From: Ruegeria sp. ANG-R | GTDB taxonomy: Bacteria > Pseudomonadota > Alphaproteobacteria > Rhodobacterales > Rhodobacteraceae | DNA: 64,000 nucleotides | Direction: 5' to 3' | Assembly (NCBI RefSeq): GCF_000813985.1 | Contig: NZ_JWLJ01000001.1 | Location: 856,453 to 920,452 of the forward strand | Part shown: piece by piece, positions 37,166 to 46,421 of the stretch | How the letters are laid out: every line of letters starts with the position of its first letter | How positions within the stretch are numbered: the first letter of the stretch is position 1 | Position numbers and translations under genes: made by a program | Notes under the pieces: model-generated | Databases searched by the model: none | What the model was told of the DNA's origin: nothing | The model's input: the letters and a program-made list of their open reading frames with translations, nothing else

Positions 37166-38308
37166 TCAGCGGTTGGAGAGCATCTGACGCGCAACGATCA
37201 CGCGCATGATCTCGTTCGTGCCTTCGAGAATCTGATGCACGCGCAAGTCCCGCACAAGCTTTTCGATTCCATAGTCCGCGAGATAGCCATACCCGCCATG
37301 CAGTTGCAGGCATTGGTCCACGACTTTCGATCCGGTTTCTGTCACGAATTTCTTGGCCATTGCGCAGAACTTGGTGGCGTCCGGTGCACCCTGATCCAGT
37401 TTCCACGCGGCTTGACGCAGGAAAGTGCGTGCCGCCTGAAGCTCGATCTCCATGTCTGCCAGTCGGAATTGCAGCGCCTGAAACTGATCGATCGACTGCC
37501 CGAAAGCCTTGCGTTCGGACATGTATTGCAATGTCATGTCGAGACCGTTCTGAGCCGCACCCAGCGAGCAGGACGCGATATTCAGGCGACCGCCGTCCAA
37601 CCCCATCATGGCGTATTTGAAACCGCTACCCTCGGTTCCGACCAGATTGCCTGACGGGATTTTGCAGTCATCAAACTGGACCTGCGCGGTGGGCTGGCTT
37701 TTCCAGCCCATTTTCTGTTCCAACGCGCCAAAGCTCAGGCCCGGAGTGCCGTCTTCGACATAAACCGTTGAGATGCCTTTGGGGCCATCCGCGCCGGTGC
37801 GGACCATGCAGACATAGGCATCCGAATAACCTCCGCCCGAAATGAAAGCCTTTGTTCCATTCAGCGTGTAGCCTTCATTGGTACGGTCGGCTCGGGTTTT
37901 CAGTGCGGCCGCATCCGAGCCCGAGCCGGGTTCTGTCAGGCAGTAGCTGAGGACGGTTTCGAGGCCCAGAATGTCGGGCATGATGCGGGATTTCAGATCG
38001 TCGCTGCCAAAACTGTCCAGCATTTTGGCGCACATGTTGTGGATCGAAAGGAACGCCGCGACCGAGGGGCAGGCCATCGACAGCGCTTCGAACACCAGGG
38101 TTGCATCCAGCCGGGTCAGGCCGGACCCGCCTGCCTCTTCCGAGACATAGAGACCCCCAAACCCGAGTTCACCGATTTTGGGCCAAAGCTCTTTTGGAAT
38201 AGTCCCGTCCGCTTCCCACTGACGCGCAAAAGGGGCGATGTGGTCTTGGCCAAAGGCGTAGGCCATATCGAAAATGGCCGTTTGTTCTTCGGTCAGCGCG
38301 AAATCCAT
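37166..38308 (-). CDS. Acyl-CoA dehydrogenase, probably isobutyryl-CoA specific
   Basis: The 380-residue flavoprotein starts MDFALTEEQTAIFDMA, with AGGAAA before ATG 38308. YCLTEPGSGSDAA and YTLNGTKAFISGGG are FAD and substrate strands, and the C-terminal HQILEGTNEIMRV includes the tail typical of the family. As the first gene of an operon with the hydrolase and mmsB, it most likely oxidises isobutyryl-CoA from valine. The matching enoyl-CoA hydratase is not in the cluster. A TTGAACGAGCGTTTTA sequence upstream (38336-38351) could be a regulator site. Confidence 0.88.
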   Translation of the reverse strand: MDFALTEEQTAIFDMAYAFGQDHIAPFARQWEADGTIPKELWPKIGELGFGGLYVSEEAGGSGLTRLDATLVFEALSMACPSVAAFLSIHNMCAKMLDSFGSDDLKSRIMPDILGLETVLSYCLTEPGSGSDAAALKTRADRTNEGYTLNGTKAFISGGGYSDAYVCMVRTGADGPKGISTVYVEDGTPGLSFGALEQKMGWKSQPTAQVQFDDCKIPSGNLVGTEGSGFKYAMMGLDGGRLNIASCSLGAAQNGLDMTLQYMSERKAFGQSIDQFQALQFRLADMEIELQAARTFLRQAAWKLDQGAPDATKFCAMAKKFVTETGSKVVDQCLQLHGGYGYLADYGIEKLVRDLRVHQILEGTNEIMRVIVARQMLSNR

Positions 38309-38466
38309 GACGTGTATTTCCTGTTGGCTGTAGAATTGAACGAGCGTTTTATTCTTCAATCCTTACAGAAATTTTTCAACAACGGCAAACGCTGCGATTT
38401 GGGGGATATCGGGAGGGTGGGGTATACTCCCGGAATTCTAGATTTTGATCGTTACGGAGCTTTCTG

Positions 38467-39327
38467 ATGCCATCGCACAAATTAGCCGTTATCGCGATTC
38501 ACGGAATGGGTAGCCAGTACAATCCGCAAGGTCAGCCCGCGTCCACGACACCTACATTTTCCAAAGGGCTGAAACGGCGTGTCTCGAACCGGGTAGGTGC
38601 AGACATGGATGATGTGATCTGGCACGAGGTCGTCTGGGCACAAATCCTGCAGGGACGGCAAAAGGACTATCTGCGGAAGGTCAACCGAAGCCTTGGCTAC
38701 GACAAGCTGCGAGAGTTTGTTGTTTGCAATTTGTCAGATGCGGCATCCTATCGCCAAACGCCCGATGATGGTGACAAGATCTACGATGCGATCCACCAGA
38801 AAGTCGAAAATGTGATGGGGGTGGTCAAACATCAGGTCGGGGATCAGGGCCCGGTGCTGATCGTGGCGCATTCGCTTGGCGGGCACATCATGTCGAACTA
38901 CATCTACGACATGCAGAGACATCTCAGGCAGGGCGGATCGCCCGTGCATCCGACAGATGTCGAAAACATGAAAACGGTTGCAGGTATCGTGACGTTCGGA
39001 TGCAATATCCCGATCTTCCTTTTTGCATATCCCGAGAATGAGATATTCCCGATCATGGCCCCGAACCGGGCACTGCCGCCCGCGTTGCAGTTTTCGACCT
39101 GGTGGCGAAACTACTATGACAAGCACGACGTTTTGGGTTTTCCTTTGGGCAAGAGCGCGCCGAGCTATGAACAACTGGCGCAAAGCGGGGCGCTTAGGGA
39201 CAAGCCGATAAATGCGGGAAAAATCTTTACCTCGTGGAATCCGTTATCTCATAACGGTTACTGGACCGACCGTGATTTGTATGAACCCGTGGCGGACCGG
39301 ATCAAGGAGATTCTGGCGGCGGTCTGA
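38467..39327 (+). CDS. Alpha/beta hydrolase-fold protein
   Basis: The 286-residue protein opens with VIAIHGMGSQYNPQG, an oxyanion-type HGMG strand, and carries the nucleophile elbow AHSLGG near residue 140. A late KHDVLGFPLG may supply Asp, and NPLSHNGYWTD the His of a triad. There is no signal peptide. The substrate is unknown; a lipase or esterase label would go too far. It converges with ybdK, two bases apart. Confidence 0.8.
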   Translation: MPSHKLAVIAIHGMGSQYNPQGQPASTTPTFSKGLKRRVSNRVGADMDDVIWHEVVWAQILQGRQKDYLRKVNRSLGYDKLREFVVCNLSDAASYRQTPDDGDKIYDAIHQKVENVMGVVKHQVGDQGPVLIVAHSLGGHIMSNYIYDMQRHLRQGGSPVHPTDVENMKTVAGIVTFGCNIPIFLFAYPENEIFPIMAPNRALPPALQFSTWWRNYYDKHDVLGFPLGKSAPSYEQLAQSGALRDKPINAGKIFTSWNPLSHNGYWTDRDLYEPVADRIKEILAAV

Positions 39328-39329
39328 GC

Positions 39330-40445
39330 TTACAGGTCCGCATGAAACTCTTCGATCAGATGGGTGACAACAGCCCGGCCGGGGTCATCTCCGCGCGCTG
39401 TCGCCTCGGCGTGAATGCGACGTTGACGGGTGGCAGACGTTCCGGTCTCTGCGATCTGCCGCAGTCGCGCGAGTTCGGTCATGGTGCCTAGCGCCTCGGT
39501 GTCTTCAGCGAGCATACCCATAAGCTCTCCCATCAGTTCGGCCATTGGCTTGATCGAGCGGTCGCCGAAATCAATCAGACCTTCGCCCACGCCGTAGCGC
39601 TGAGCACGCCATCGGTTTTCGCCGATCAGAAACTTATCATATTGCCGCCAGCGAAGATTGCGGTCCTTCAGGCGGCACAGCATTCGCGTCAGCGCCTGTA
39701 CCAGAGCGGCCAGAGACAGCGTGTGTTCAAGCCTTGGCTGCACATCCATGATGCGCGTCTCCAGAGTGGGAAACCGGTGAGAGGGACGGAGATCCCACCA
39801 TATTTTCGAGGTGTCTTCGATCACGCCGAGTTCAACCAATACACCAGTCGTGCGCTCGTATTCGCCCCAACTGCCAAACACCGGGGGCAGGCCGGTGCGG
39901 GGCAGATTGTCGAATACGGTCAGCCTGTAAGAGGACAGCCCGGTATCCTCGCCGTTCCAGTAGGGGGACGAGGTCGACAACGCCAGCAGGTGGGGCAGAA
40001 AGTACGAAAGCTGCGGCATCAGGTCGGCGCGCAGGGCCTGGTCCCCAACCCCCACATGAACGTGCATCCCGCAAATCAACATGCGCCGCGCAACGCCACC
40101 CAGGGCGTGCTGCAAGGCATCGTAGCGTTCCTTGCGGGTGTGATGTTGGTCTTTCCAGTTGGCGAATGGATGGCAGGACACTGCGATTGGTGCCAGATTG
40201 TATTCGGCTGCGCGTTCCGACACGCAGGACCTCAGGCGCCTCAGGTCTTCGCGCGCGGATTTGATCGTAGTGTGCGGGCGGGTGCCGACCTCGATCTGGC
40301 ATTGCAGGAATTCGGGGCTGACCTGACCTTCGAAATCGTTCTGGCACGCCTCGATCAAGGCGGCCGGGGCGTGCGCAAGCTGCAGGCTGTCGCGATCAAC
40401 CAGCAGGTACTCTTCCTCGATCCCTAACGTGAATTCCTGCTGCAT
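39330..40445 (-). CDS. ybdK: Carboxylate-amine ligase, YbdK family
   Basis: The 371-residue protein belongs to the glutamate-cysteine ligase 2 family, which has weak gamma-glutamylcysteine synthetase activity in vitro. [12 protein letters not shown] is the family N-terminus with acidic metal ligands, and [10 protein letters not shown] the His pair. GAGGA six bases before ATG 40445 favours that start over ATG 40457, which is part of the same site. The natural substrate of the family is not settled. Confidence 0.88.
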   Translation of the reverse strand: MQQEFTLGIEEEYLLVDRDSLQLAHAPAALIEACQNDFEGQVSPEFLQCQIEVGTRPHTTIKSAREDLRRLRSCVSERAAEYNLAPIAVSCHPFANWKDQHHTRKERYDALQHALGGVARRMLICGMHVHVGVGDQALRADLMPQLSYFLPHLLALSTSSPYWNGEDTGLSSYRLTVFDNLPRTGLPPVFGSWGEYERTTGVLVELGVIEDTSKIWWDLRPSHRFPTLETRIMDVQPRLEHTLSLAALVQALTRMLCRLKDRNLRWRQYDKFLIGENRWRAQRYGVGEGLIDFGDRSIKPMAELMGELMGMLAEDTEALGTMTELARLRQIAETGTSATRQRRIHAEATARGDDPGRAVVTHLIEEFHADL

Positions 40446-40559
40446 GGCGGTCCTCATCGTTCAATTCCAGTCAGTGAATACGGAATTTTCTCTTTTGCCA
40501 AGGGTTTGACGCAACGGTCCTTGCAGAAGTCGCGCGTGCAAAGGTAAGGAACAGGCGCA

Positions 40560-41432
40560 ATGCAGATTGGAGCCGCACTCGTGAAACCCAGAAAATTCCC
40601 GCAGATCAACGCTGCCCTAGATGAGTTGGGAGTGAAGTTGATCGACAAAGTCACGGAACAGGATGAGCGGACGCGGCTTGAGGCGTTCGAGCGGGCGGGG
40701 GGGTTGACCCGTCCGGCCTATGCGCTGTCTCCGGGTATGGATGGGTTCGACATCAGTCAGTTGTCCGAGGAGTACCGGCAACACGCAAAAGCGTTGGAAG
40801 CTTTGAAAGACCCTGCGCGCAATCAGACCGGTTATCATATCAACAACGGCTATTATGACAGCCCCGATGCGGATGCGTTATATCTGATGATCCGCCGTTT
40901 TCAGCCGAAACGCGTGATCGAGGTCGGGTGTGGCAACTCGACCCGAGTAACACGGCAGGCGGTCATCGACGGTGGTCTGGATACGACCATTACCGCAATT
41001 GATCCGTACCCGCGCGCCGATATCGCTCATGTCGTCGATCAGTTCGAGCAGAAGCGACTGGAAGAGGTCGATCCGGCCCTGTTCGAACAACTCGAATCCG
41101 GGGACGTCCTGTTCATCGATTCCAGTCATGTTGTCCGCATGAGCAACGACGTGGCCCACCTGTTTTGCCGGATCATTCCGGCGCTGAAACCGGGCGTCGT
41201 CATACATGTCCACGATGTTTTTCTGCCCTACGAATATCCGAAACGGTTCTTCTATGACTGCCCGGGCTGGGGTGAGCAGTATATGTTACACGCGTTGCTG
41301 CAATCCGGTTCGTATTCAATGCTTTGGCCGGGATACTATCTGCAACAGGAGCGTCCCGATGCGGTCGAGGCGCTGCCGTTTCTCAGGGATGGGCGTGCTC
41401 AGAGCATATGGGTTCAACTCAAAGAAAAATGA
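40560..41432 (+). CDS. Class I SAM-dependent methyltransferase (Methyltransf_24-like)
   Basis: The 290-residue protein has a complete SAM fold: motif I VIEVGCGNSTRVT, motif II TITAIDPYP, and ESGDVLFIDSSHV, which resembles the metal-binding strand of catechol-type methyltransferases. VIHVHDVFLPYEYPK follows. Proteins like this are often found with surface polysaccharide or glycan genes, but none are adjacent here. AAGGA lies nine bases before the start. Confidence 0.78.
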   Translation: MQIGAALVKPRKFPQINAALDELGVKLIDKVTEQDERTRLEAFERAGGLTRPAYALSPGMDGFDISQLSEEYRQHAKALEALKDPARNQTGYHINNGYYDSPDADALYLMIRRFQPKRVIEVGCGNSTRVTRQAVIDGGLDTTITAIDPYPRADIAHVVDQFEQKRLEEVDPALFEQLESGDVLFIDSSHVVRMSNDVAHLFCRIIPALKPGVVIHVHDVFLPYEYPKRFFYDCPGWGEQYMLHALLQSGSYSMLWPGYYLQQERPDAVEALPFLRDGRAQSIWVQLKEK

Positions 41433-41503
41433 TCTCTATGTGATCCGGCGCGGCAAACGGCCCGTACCCCTTTCCATAACAAGCTGGAGAGGAGTTAACA
41501 GCC

Positions 41504-41980
41504 ATGTTCCGCCGTACATTCATGGGCGCCGCCGCCGCATTTGCTCTTGCACTGCCTGTCAAGGCGCAGGCCGCAGATATCGTCGACACGGCGGTATCCG
41601 CTGGGTCGTTCAATACTCTGGTCGCCGCGGTTCAAGCTGCTGGGTTAGTCGATACGTTGAAAGGGGACGGAACTTTCACGGTTTTTGCGCCCACCGATGA
41701 GGCGTTTGCCGCGCTGCCCGAGGGGACGGTAGAAACGCTGCTGCTGCCGGAAAACAAGGATCAGCTGGTGTCGATCCTGACCTACCATGTCGTACCCGCC
41801 AAGGTGATGTCTGGCGATATCGCTGGCAAACGCGCCAAAGTCCTGACCGTGCAGGGCGATCGTCTGAGCGTCAACGCCAAGAACGGCGTCAAGGTGAACG
41901 GTGCCAACGTCGTTCAGGCTGATATCGAAGCCAGCAACGGCGTTATCCACGTTGTGGATGAAGTGATCCTGCCCGAATAA
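41504..41980 (+). CDS. Secreted fasciclin-domain protein
   Basis: The 158-residue product has a signal peptide ([23 protein letters not shown]) and one fasciclin (FAS1) domain with its two conserved boxes, [17 protein letters not shown] and [16 protein letters not shown]1 domains mediate adhesion or protein contacts; single-domain bacterial forms are exported and their role is unclear. GGAG precedes the start. It stands alone and ends at a terminator. Confidence 0.93.
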   Translation: MFRRTFMGAAAAFALALPVKAQAADIVDTAVSAGSFNTLVAAVQAAGLVDTLKGDGTFTVFAPTDEAFAALPEGTVETLLLPENKDQLVSILTYHVVPAKVMSGDIAGKRAKVLTVQGDRLSVNAKNGVKVNGANVVQADIEASNGVIHVVDEVILPE

Positions 41981-42002
41981 GTACTCCAGACCCCCCAACA
42001 GC

Positions 42003-42031
42003 AAAGCCTCGGTCCTGATGGCCGGGGCTTT
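42003..42031. terminator. Bidirectional terminator
   Basis: AAAGCCTCGG and CCGGGGCTTT make a 10-bp stem with one G-T pair, a nine-base loop and flanking T on the plus strand. It lies between convergent fasciclin and L,D-transpeptidase genes. Confidence 0.8.
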
Positions 42032-42052
42032 TCCATGCGCAATGCGGACAGT

Positions 42053-42652
42053 TTACAGCAGGCGAACCTGAGTGCCCACCTGAACCAGCGGGTACAGCTC
42101 TTCCACGTGCTGATTGTACAGGCCAATACAGCCGGACGAACTCTGTCGACCGATCTTGCGTGTATCATGCGTGCCGTGAACCAGATAGGCGGGCCAGCCC
42201 AGATACATTGCGCGGGTGCCTAGTGGGTTACCGGGGTCGCCACCCTCCATGCGAACCGGCAGCGATGGATCGCGTTCGCGCATGGACGATGTCGGCGTCC
42301 AGCTTGGGTTTTCGGCTTTGCGTGTAACCTTGGTATAGCCCCGCTTGGTCAGTTCTTCGCTCATCGGAACCGAGCTGGGATAGAGTTTATAGGTCCCATC
42401 GGGCCCCCAGTAGTGCACCGCACGGCTGGTAATATCTGCCAACAGGGCGCCGACACCCAGCTCGTCAAAGTGATCCTGCCAGTTCTGCTGCGAGAACGAG
42501 GAAACGTTGCGGCGTACCGGCAACTGTGTGCTGATCGCTTCTTCATCCTGCGGGAAAGCGTCGGTGCTTTGGGCGCGTACGACTACGGGCGTTGCAATCA
42601 GCGATGCGGCGCCCAACAGGGCATGGCGACGGGTCAAATGATTTTGGGACAA
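42053..42652 (-). CDS. L,D-transpeptidase (YkuD family), TTG start
   Basis: The 199-residue protein has a Tat-like signal (LTRRHALLGAASLIATPVVV) and a YkuD domain with YLVHGTHD and the nucleophile motif SSSGCIGLYN. It would cross-link peptidoglycan or attach proteins to it. The start is TTG 42652, which follows GGAGG by five bases; no ATG is near. The residue after SGCI is normally Arg (SHGCIR), but here it is Gly, so activity may be altered. Confidence 0.88.
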   Translation of the reverse strand: MSQNHLTRRHALLGAASLIATPVVVRAQSTDAFPQDEEAISTQLPVRRNVSSFSQQNWQDHFDELGVGALLADITSRAVHYWGPDGTYKLYPSSVPMSEELTKRGYTKVTRKAENPSWTPTSSMRERDPSLPVRMEGGDPGNPLGTRAMYLGWPAYLVHGTHDTRKIGRQSSSGCIGLYNQHVEELYPLVQVGTQVRLL

Positions 42653-42790
42653 GGTTGCCTCCGGGAAGATGTGAACTGCTCGTCTATTTGATTTGGCGAT
42701 AAAATATTAGTGAAGACCTGATTTTTCCAGAGGGTCGCGTCTGAATTTCTTGTGAGGTGCGTGAACGGGCGGAAACTGACCTAGGCGCAT

Positions 42791-42820
42791 AAAAAACCCG
42801 GCCTTACTGGGGCCGGGTTT
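42791..42820 (-). terminator. Terminator of mmsA
   Basis: AAACCCGGCC and GGCCGGGTTT form a 10-bp stem, and six T follow on the minus strand. It ends leftward transcription of mmsA 21 bases past the stop. Confidence 0.88.
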
Positions 42821-42841
42821 CCTGAGACATGATCAGAGCGA

Positions 42842-44341
42842 TCAGTCCATCGCTTTGAAGTTGAACTCGCCGCCTTCCTTGATGCCCGACGGCCAGCGCG
42901 ATGTGACAGTCTTGGTGCGCGAGTAGAACTTGAAGCTGTCCGGACCGTGCTGGTTCAGGTCGCCGAACATGGATTTCTTCCAGCCGCCAAAGGTGTGATA
43001 CGCAAGCGGAACCGGGATCGGCACGTTGATGCCGACCATGCCGATATTGATCCGGCTGGCGAAATCACGTGCGGTGTCGCCGTCGCGGGTGAAGATCGCG
43101 GTGCCGTTGCCGTATTCATGATCCATCGCCAGTTTCAGCGCTTCTTCATAAGAACCCGCGCGGACGGTCGACAGGACCGGGCCAAAGATCTCTTGCTTAT
43201 AGATGTCCATGTCGGGCGTGACGTTGTCGAACAGGTGCGGGCCGACAAAGAAACCGTCCTCATAACCCTGCAGGCTGAAGTCGCGGTTGTCGACAACCAG
43301 CTTCGCGCCTTGCTCAACGCCCGAGTTGATCAGGCCAAGGATACGTTCTTTTGCAGCGGCGGTGACCACCGGCCCCATGTCAACATCGTCGCCCGCTGTG
43401 TAGGGGCCGACTTTCAGCTTTTCGACACGCGGGATCAGTTTTTCGATCAGCGCGTCTGCGGTTTCTTCACCAACCGGTACAGCAACCGAGATCGCCATAC
43501 AGCGTTCGCCGGCTGCGCCGAAACCTGCACCGACCAGCGCATCCGCGGCCTGATCCAGATCGGCGTCAGGCATAACGATCATGTGGTTCTTGGCGCCACC
43601 GAAGCACTGCGCGCGTTTGCCGTTGGCGGTTGCACGAGCATAGATGTACTGCGCGATCGGGGTCGAGCCCACGAACGACACGCCCTGAATGATTTCACTG
43701 TCGAGCAGGGTGTCAACGGCCTCTTTGTCGCCGTTTACAACCTGGAACACGCCTTTGGGCAGACCAGCTTCGACAAACAGTTCAGCCAGCATCAATGGAA
43801 CAGATGGGTCACGCTCGGACGGTTTCAGAACAACTGCGTTGCCGCACGCCAGAGCAGGGCCGACATGCCACAGCGGCATCATGGCCGGGAAGTTGAACGG
43901 CATGATCGAGGCGACCACACCCAGCGGCTGACGCATCGAATACATATCGATGCCCGGGCCCGCGCTGTCGGTAAATTCACCTTTCAGCATCTGGGGCGCG
44001 CCGATGCAGTATTCGATCACCTCCAGACCGCGCTGCAGATCGCCTTTGGCATCGGGGATGGTTTTGCCATGCTCGCGGCTGAGCGCTTCGGCAAGTTTGT
44101 CCATATCACGGTTCATCAGGCCAACCATAGCCATCATGACGCGCGCGCGTTTCTGCGGGTTGGTTGCGCCCCAAGCGACCTGAGCTGCTGCGGCGTCCTC
44201 AATCGCTGCGGTGGTCTCGGCAACACTTGCCATCGGGCATTGATACTGCACTTCGCCCGTTGCCGGGTTGAATACATCGTCAAAGCGGCCAGATGTACCG
44301 GCGACATGTTCGCCGTTGATGAAATGGGTCAGGTTCTGCAT
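42842..44341 (-). CDS. mmsA: Methylmalonate-semialdehyde dehydrogenase (CoA-acylating)
   Basis: The 499-residue aldehyde dehydrogenase turns methylmalonate semialdehyde into propionyl-CoA, the final step of valine breakdown. The nucleophile Cys is in AAGERCMAISV, the general base Glu region is LVGAGF, and the cofactor loop VSFVGSTPIAQYIY. It ends KTVTSRWPSGIKEGGEFNFKAMD in the way MmsA proteins do. It is divergent from a LysR gene, and the rest of the pathway lies 5-7 kb away on the same strand. Confidence 0.95.
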   Translation of the reverse strand: MQNLTHFINGEHVAGTSGRFDDVFNPATGEVQYQCPMASVAETTAAIEDAAAAQVAWGATNPQKRARVMMAMVGLMNRDMDKLAEALSREHGKTIPDAKGDLQRGLEVIEYCIGAPQMLKGEFTDSAGPGIDMYSMRQPLGVVASIMPFNFPAMMPLWHVGPALACGNAVVLKPSERDPSVPLMLAELFVEAGLPKGVFQVVNGDKEAVDTLLDSEIIQGVSFVGSTPIAQYIYARATANGKRAQCFGGAKNHMIVMPDADLDQAADALVGAGFGAAGERCMAISVAVPVGEETADALIEKLIPRVEKLKVGPYTAGDDVDMGPVVTAAAKERILGLINSGVEQGAKLVVDNRDFSLQGYEDGFFVGPHLFDNVTPDMDIYKQEIFGPVLSTVRAGSYEEALKLAMDHEYGNGTAIFTRDGDTARDFASRINIGMVGINVPIPVPLAYHTFGGWKKSMFGDLNQHGPDSFKFYSRTKTVTSRWPSGIKEGGEFNFKAMD

Positions 44342-44420
44342 GGCAAATTCCTCCGGATTAGGTTGCGCGCAGAATAGACTTGCGAAAATTACCTGAACAG
44401 AGGCAATATTTCAAATCTGT

Positions 44421-44436
44421 TTTGCAAAAATGCAAA
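44421..44436 (+). promoter_or_regulatory. Palindrome over the LysR ribosome site
   Basis: TTTGCA-AAAA-TGCAAA is a perfect 6-4-6 inverted repeat whose right arm runs into the Shine-Dalgarno AAAGGA of the LysR gene. A site here would let the regulator repress itself and act on divergent mmsA. Confidence 0.5.
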
Positions 44437-44445
44437 GGAAAGATC

Positions 44446-45348
44446 ATGACGCCGAATTGGGATGATTTGCGGGTTTTTCTGGCCGTTGCGCGCGACGAAA
44501 GCCTTTCGGGGGCTGGGCGGGTTCTCAAGATTGACCCGGCGACTGTCGGACGCAGAATTGCGCGATTGGAAGCGGCTCTGGACGCGGTGTTGTTCACGAA
44601 ATCACAGCAGGGCTATGTGTTGACGACTGCAGGACAGCGCCTGATGGAGCACGGGCTGCAGGCGGAAGAGGCTATGCGCGCGGCGACAGGTGTCATGTCG
44701 GGTTCCGCCAAGTCACTGAGTGGGCAGATCAGAATTGGTGCCCCGGATGGAAGTGCCAATTACCTGTTGCCACAGGTCTGCGCCAAGATCAGCGATGCGA
44801 ATCCCGATCTCGACATACAGATCTTGGCTTTGCCGCGCATCATCAACCTATCCCGGCGAGAGGCCGACATGGCGGTTACAGTCAGTGCGCCCACCGCAGG
44901 GAAACTGCTGGTGCAGAAGATATCCGACTATCGGCTGCATATGGTCGCCACGAAAGAATACTTGAATCGTCACGCCGAAATTCGATCCATCGAGGACCTG
45001 AAAGGGCATCGGATGATCGGCTATATCCCGGACATGATATTTGACCGCGAGCTGGACTATCTCAACGACATCGGTGTTGAGCGTGTCGCGCTTGCATCAA
45101 ACTCGGTTTCCGTTCAACTGCGGCAAGTTTCGCTGGGCACAGGGGTCTGTGTGGCGCATGACTTCACGCTGCCGTTCCATCGAGGATTGCAGAAAATACT
45201 GACGGATCAGGTCAGTCTGACCCGGGGGTTCTATCTGGTCCGCCATCAGGGCGATCAGCGCAATGAGCGGTTGAACCGCTTTGCCGAGGCGTTGACGCGC
45301 GGAATACGAGACGAAGTAGCGCGGCTGGAAGCCGAAGCTTCACCTTGA
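44446..45348 (+). CDS. LysR family regulator, divergent from mmsA
   Basis: The 300-residue protein begins MTPNWDDLRVFLAVARDESL and has the LysR winged helix (residues 5-65, LKIDPATVGRRIARLEAALD) and a substrate-binding domain (about 95-295). AAAGGA fixes ATG 44446. The position, 104 bases from mmsA on the opposite strand, suggests it controls mmsA with a valine-pathway metabolite as effector; this is inferred. Confidence 0.9.
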   Translation: MTPNWDDLRVFLAVARDESLSGAGRVLKIDPATVGRRIARLEAALDAVLFTKSQQGYVLTTAGQRLMEHGLQAEEAMRAATGVMSGSAKSLSGQIRIGAPDGSANYLLPQVCAKISDANPDLDIQILALPRIINLSRREADMAVTVSAPTAGKLLVQKISDYRLHMVATKEYLNRHAEIRSIEDLKGHRMIGYIPDMIFDRELDYLNDIGVERVALASNSVSVQLRQVSLGTGVCVAHDFTLPFHRGLQKILTDQVSLTRGFYLVRHQGDQRNERLNRFAEALTRGIRDEVARLEAEASP

Positions 45349-45409
45349 CACATTCACACATTCCGGCAACGCTTTGGAAAACAGTACGTTATTCCGGAGG
45401 TTTTTGCAT

Positions 45410-45847
45410 ATGCTCGTTCAGGCCATTCTCAAGTCCAAAGCCGGTAGCGGCGTAGTGACGGTCGAACCAACGGCGTCTGTCTCTCAGGCCGCTGCAATTC
45501 TGGCGGAGAAACGGATTGGTACTGTGGTCATTTCCGAGGACGGGGGGCAGACGGCTTCGGGCATTCTGTCCGAACGAGATATTGTGCGAGAGCTTGCTGC
45601 GAGTGGCAGCGGCTGTCTGGACAAACCGGTCAGCACCTACATGACCAAGCAGCTTGTGACAGCCAGCCAGCAGGATTCGGTGGAATCTATCCTGTCGCAA
45701 ATGACTGAAGGCCGGTTTCGCCACATGCCTGTATTGGAAGACGGCAAACTGGTCGGCATCGTAACGCTCGGCGATGCGGTGAAGGCGCAACTCGCTGAAC
45801 TTGCAATGGAAAAAGACGCGCTAGAAGGCATGATCATGGGCCACTGA
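45410..45847 (+). CDS. CBS-domain pair protein
   Basis: The 145-residue protein consists of two CBS motifs: TVEPTASVSQAAAILAEKRI with GILSERDIVREL, and VESILSQMTEGRFRHMPVLE with GIVTLGDAVKA. Stand-alone CBS pairs bind adenine nucleotides and report energy state or redox to partner proteins. GGAGG lies nine bases before ATG 45410. The partner is unknown; it is followed by coaD after 82 bases. Confidence 0.9.
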   Translation: MLVQAILKSKAGSGVVTVEPTASVSQAAAILAEKRIGTVVISEDGGQTASGILSERDIVRELAASGSGCLDKPVSTYMTKQLVTASQQDSVESILSQMTEGRFRHMPVLEDGKLVGIVTLGDAVKAQLAELAMEKDALEGMIMGH

Positions 45848-45929
45848 ACGCGGGAGGTGTTTCAACCTCTTGCACCTGCGGCAAAGTTATGTTTGCTTGC
45901 GCAGAAATATTGTTGCGCTGGAGAGCCCT

Positions 45930-46421
45930 ATGCGGGTTGGATTGTATCCCGGTACCTTTGACCCGATCACGATGGGTCATATCGACATTATCCGCCGTGC
46001 AGCCGCACTGGTGGATAAGCTGGTAATTGGTGTTGCCATCAACCGAGACAAAGGCCCGCTGTTTTCTTTGGAAGAGCGTGTCGCGATGATTGAGGCCGAG
46101 TGTGCTCATCTGACCGAACAGACCGGAACCGAAATCGTAGCGCACCCATTTGAAAACCTGCTGATCGATTGCGCCCGCGATGTTGGGGCGCAAATCATCG
46201 TGCGCGGACTGCGTGCGGTCGCGGATTTCGAGTATGAATTCCAGATGGTTGGGATGAACCGCGCGCTGGACGACTCAATTGAGACAGTCTTCCTGATGGC
46301 AGAGGCCCGGCATCAGGCGATTGCCTCGAAACTGGTCAAAGAAATCGCCAGGTTGAACGGGGACGTGTCGAAATTCGTCACGCCCCGCGTCAACGAAGCT
46401 CTGCGCGAGCGGTTAGGATAG
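45930..46421 (+). CDS. coaD: Phosphopantetheine adenylyltransferase
   Basis: The 163-residue enzyme makes dephospho-CoA from 4'-phosphopantetheine and ATP, the penultimate step of CoA synthesis. The nucleotidyltransferase GTFDPITMGH motif is at the N-terminus, RGLRAVADFEYEFQM is the phosphopantetheine site, and SKLVKEIARLNGDVS the C-terminal ATP helix. The start MRVGLYPGTFDP is the family norm. Its last nine bases overlap the convergent gap gene. Confidence 0.96.
   Translation: MRVGLYPGTFDPITMGHIDIIRRAAALVDKLVIGVAINRDKGPLFSLEERVAMIEAECAHLTEQTGTEIVAHPFENLLIDCARDVGAQIIVRGLRAVADFEYEFQMVGMNRALDDSIETVFLMAEARHQAIASKLVKEIARLNGDVSKFVTPRVNEALRERLG

Noticed and set aside
42947..44377. A 476-codon plus-strand frame opposite mmsA
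   Set aside because: It is a shadow of mmsA codon bias. The translation is rich in His, Arg and Gln without any domain, and mmsA itself is unmistakable.
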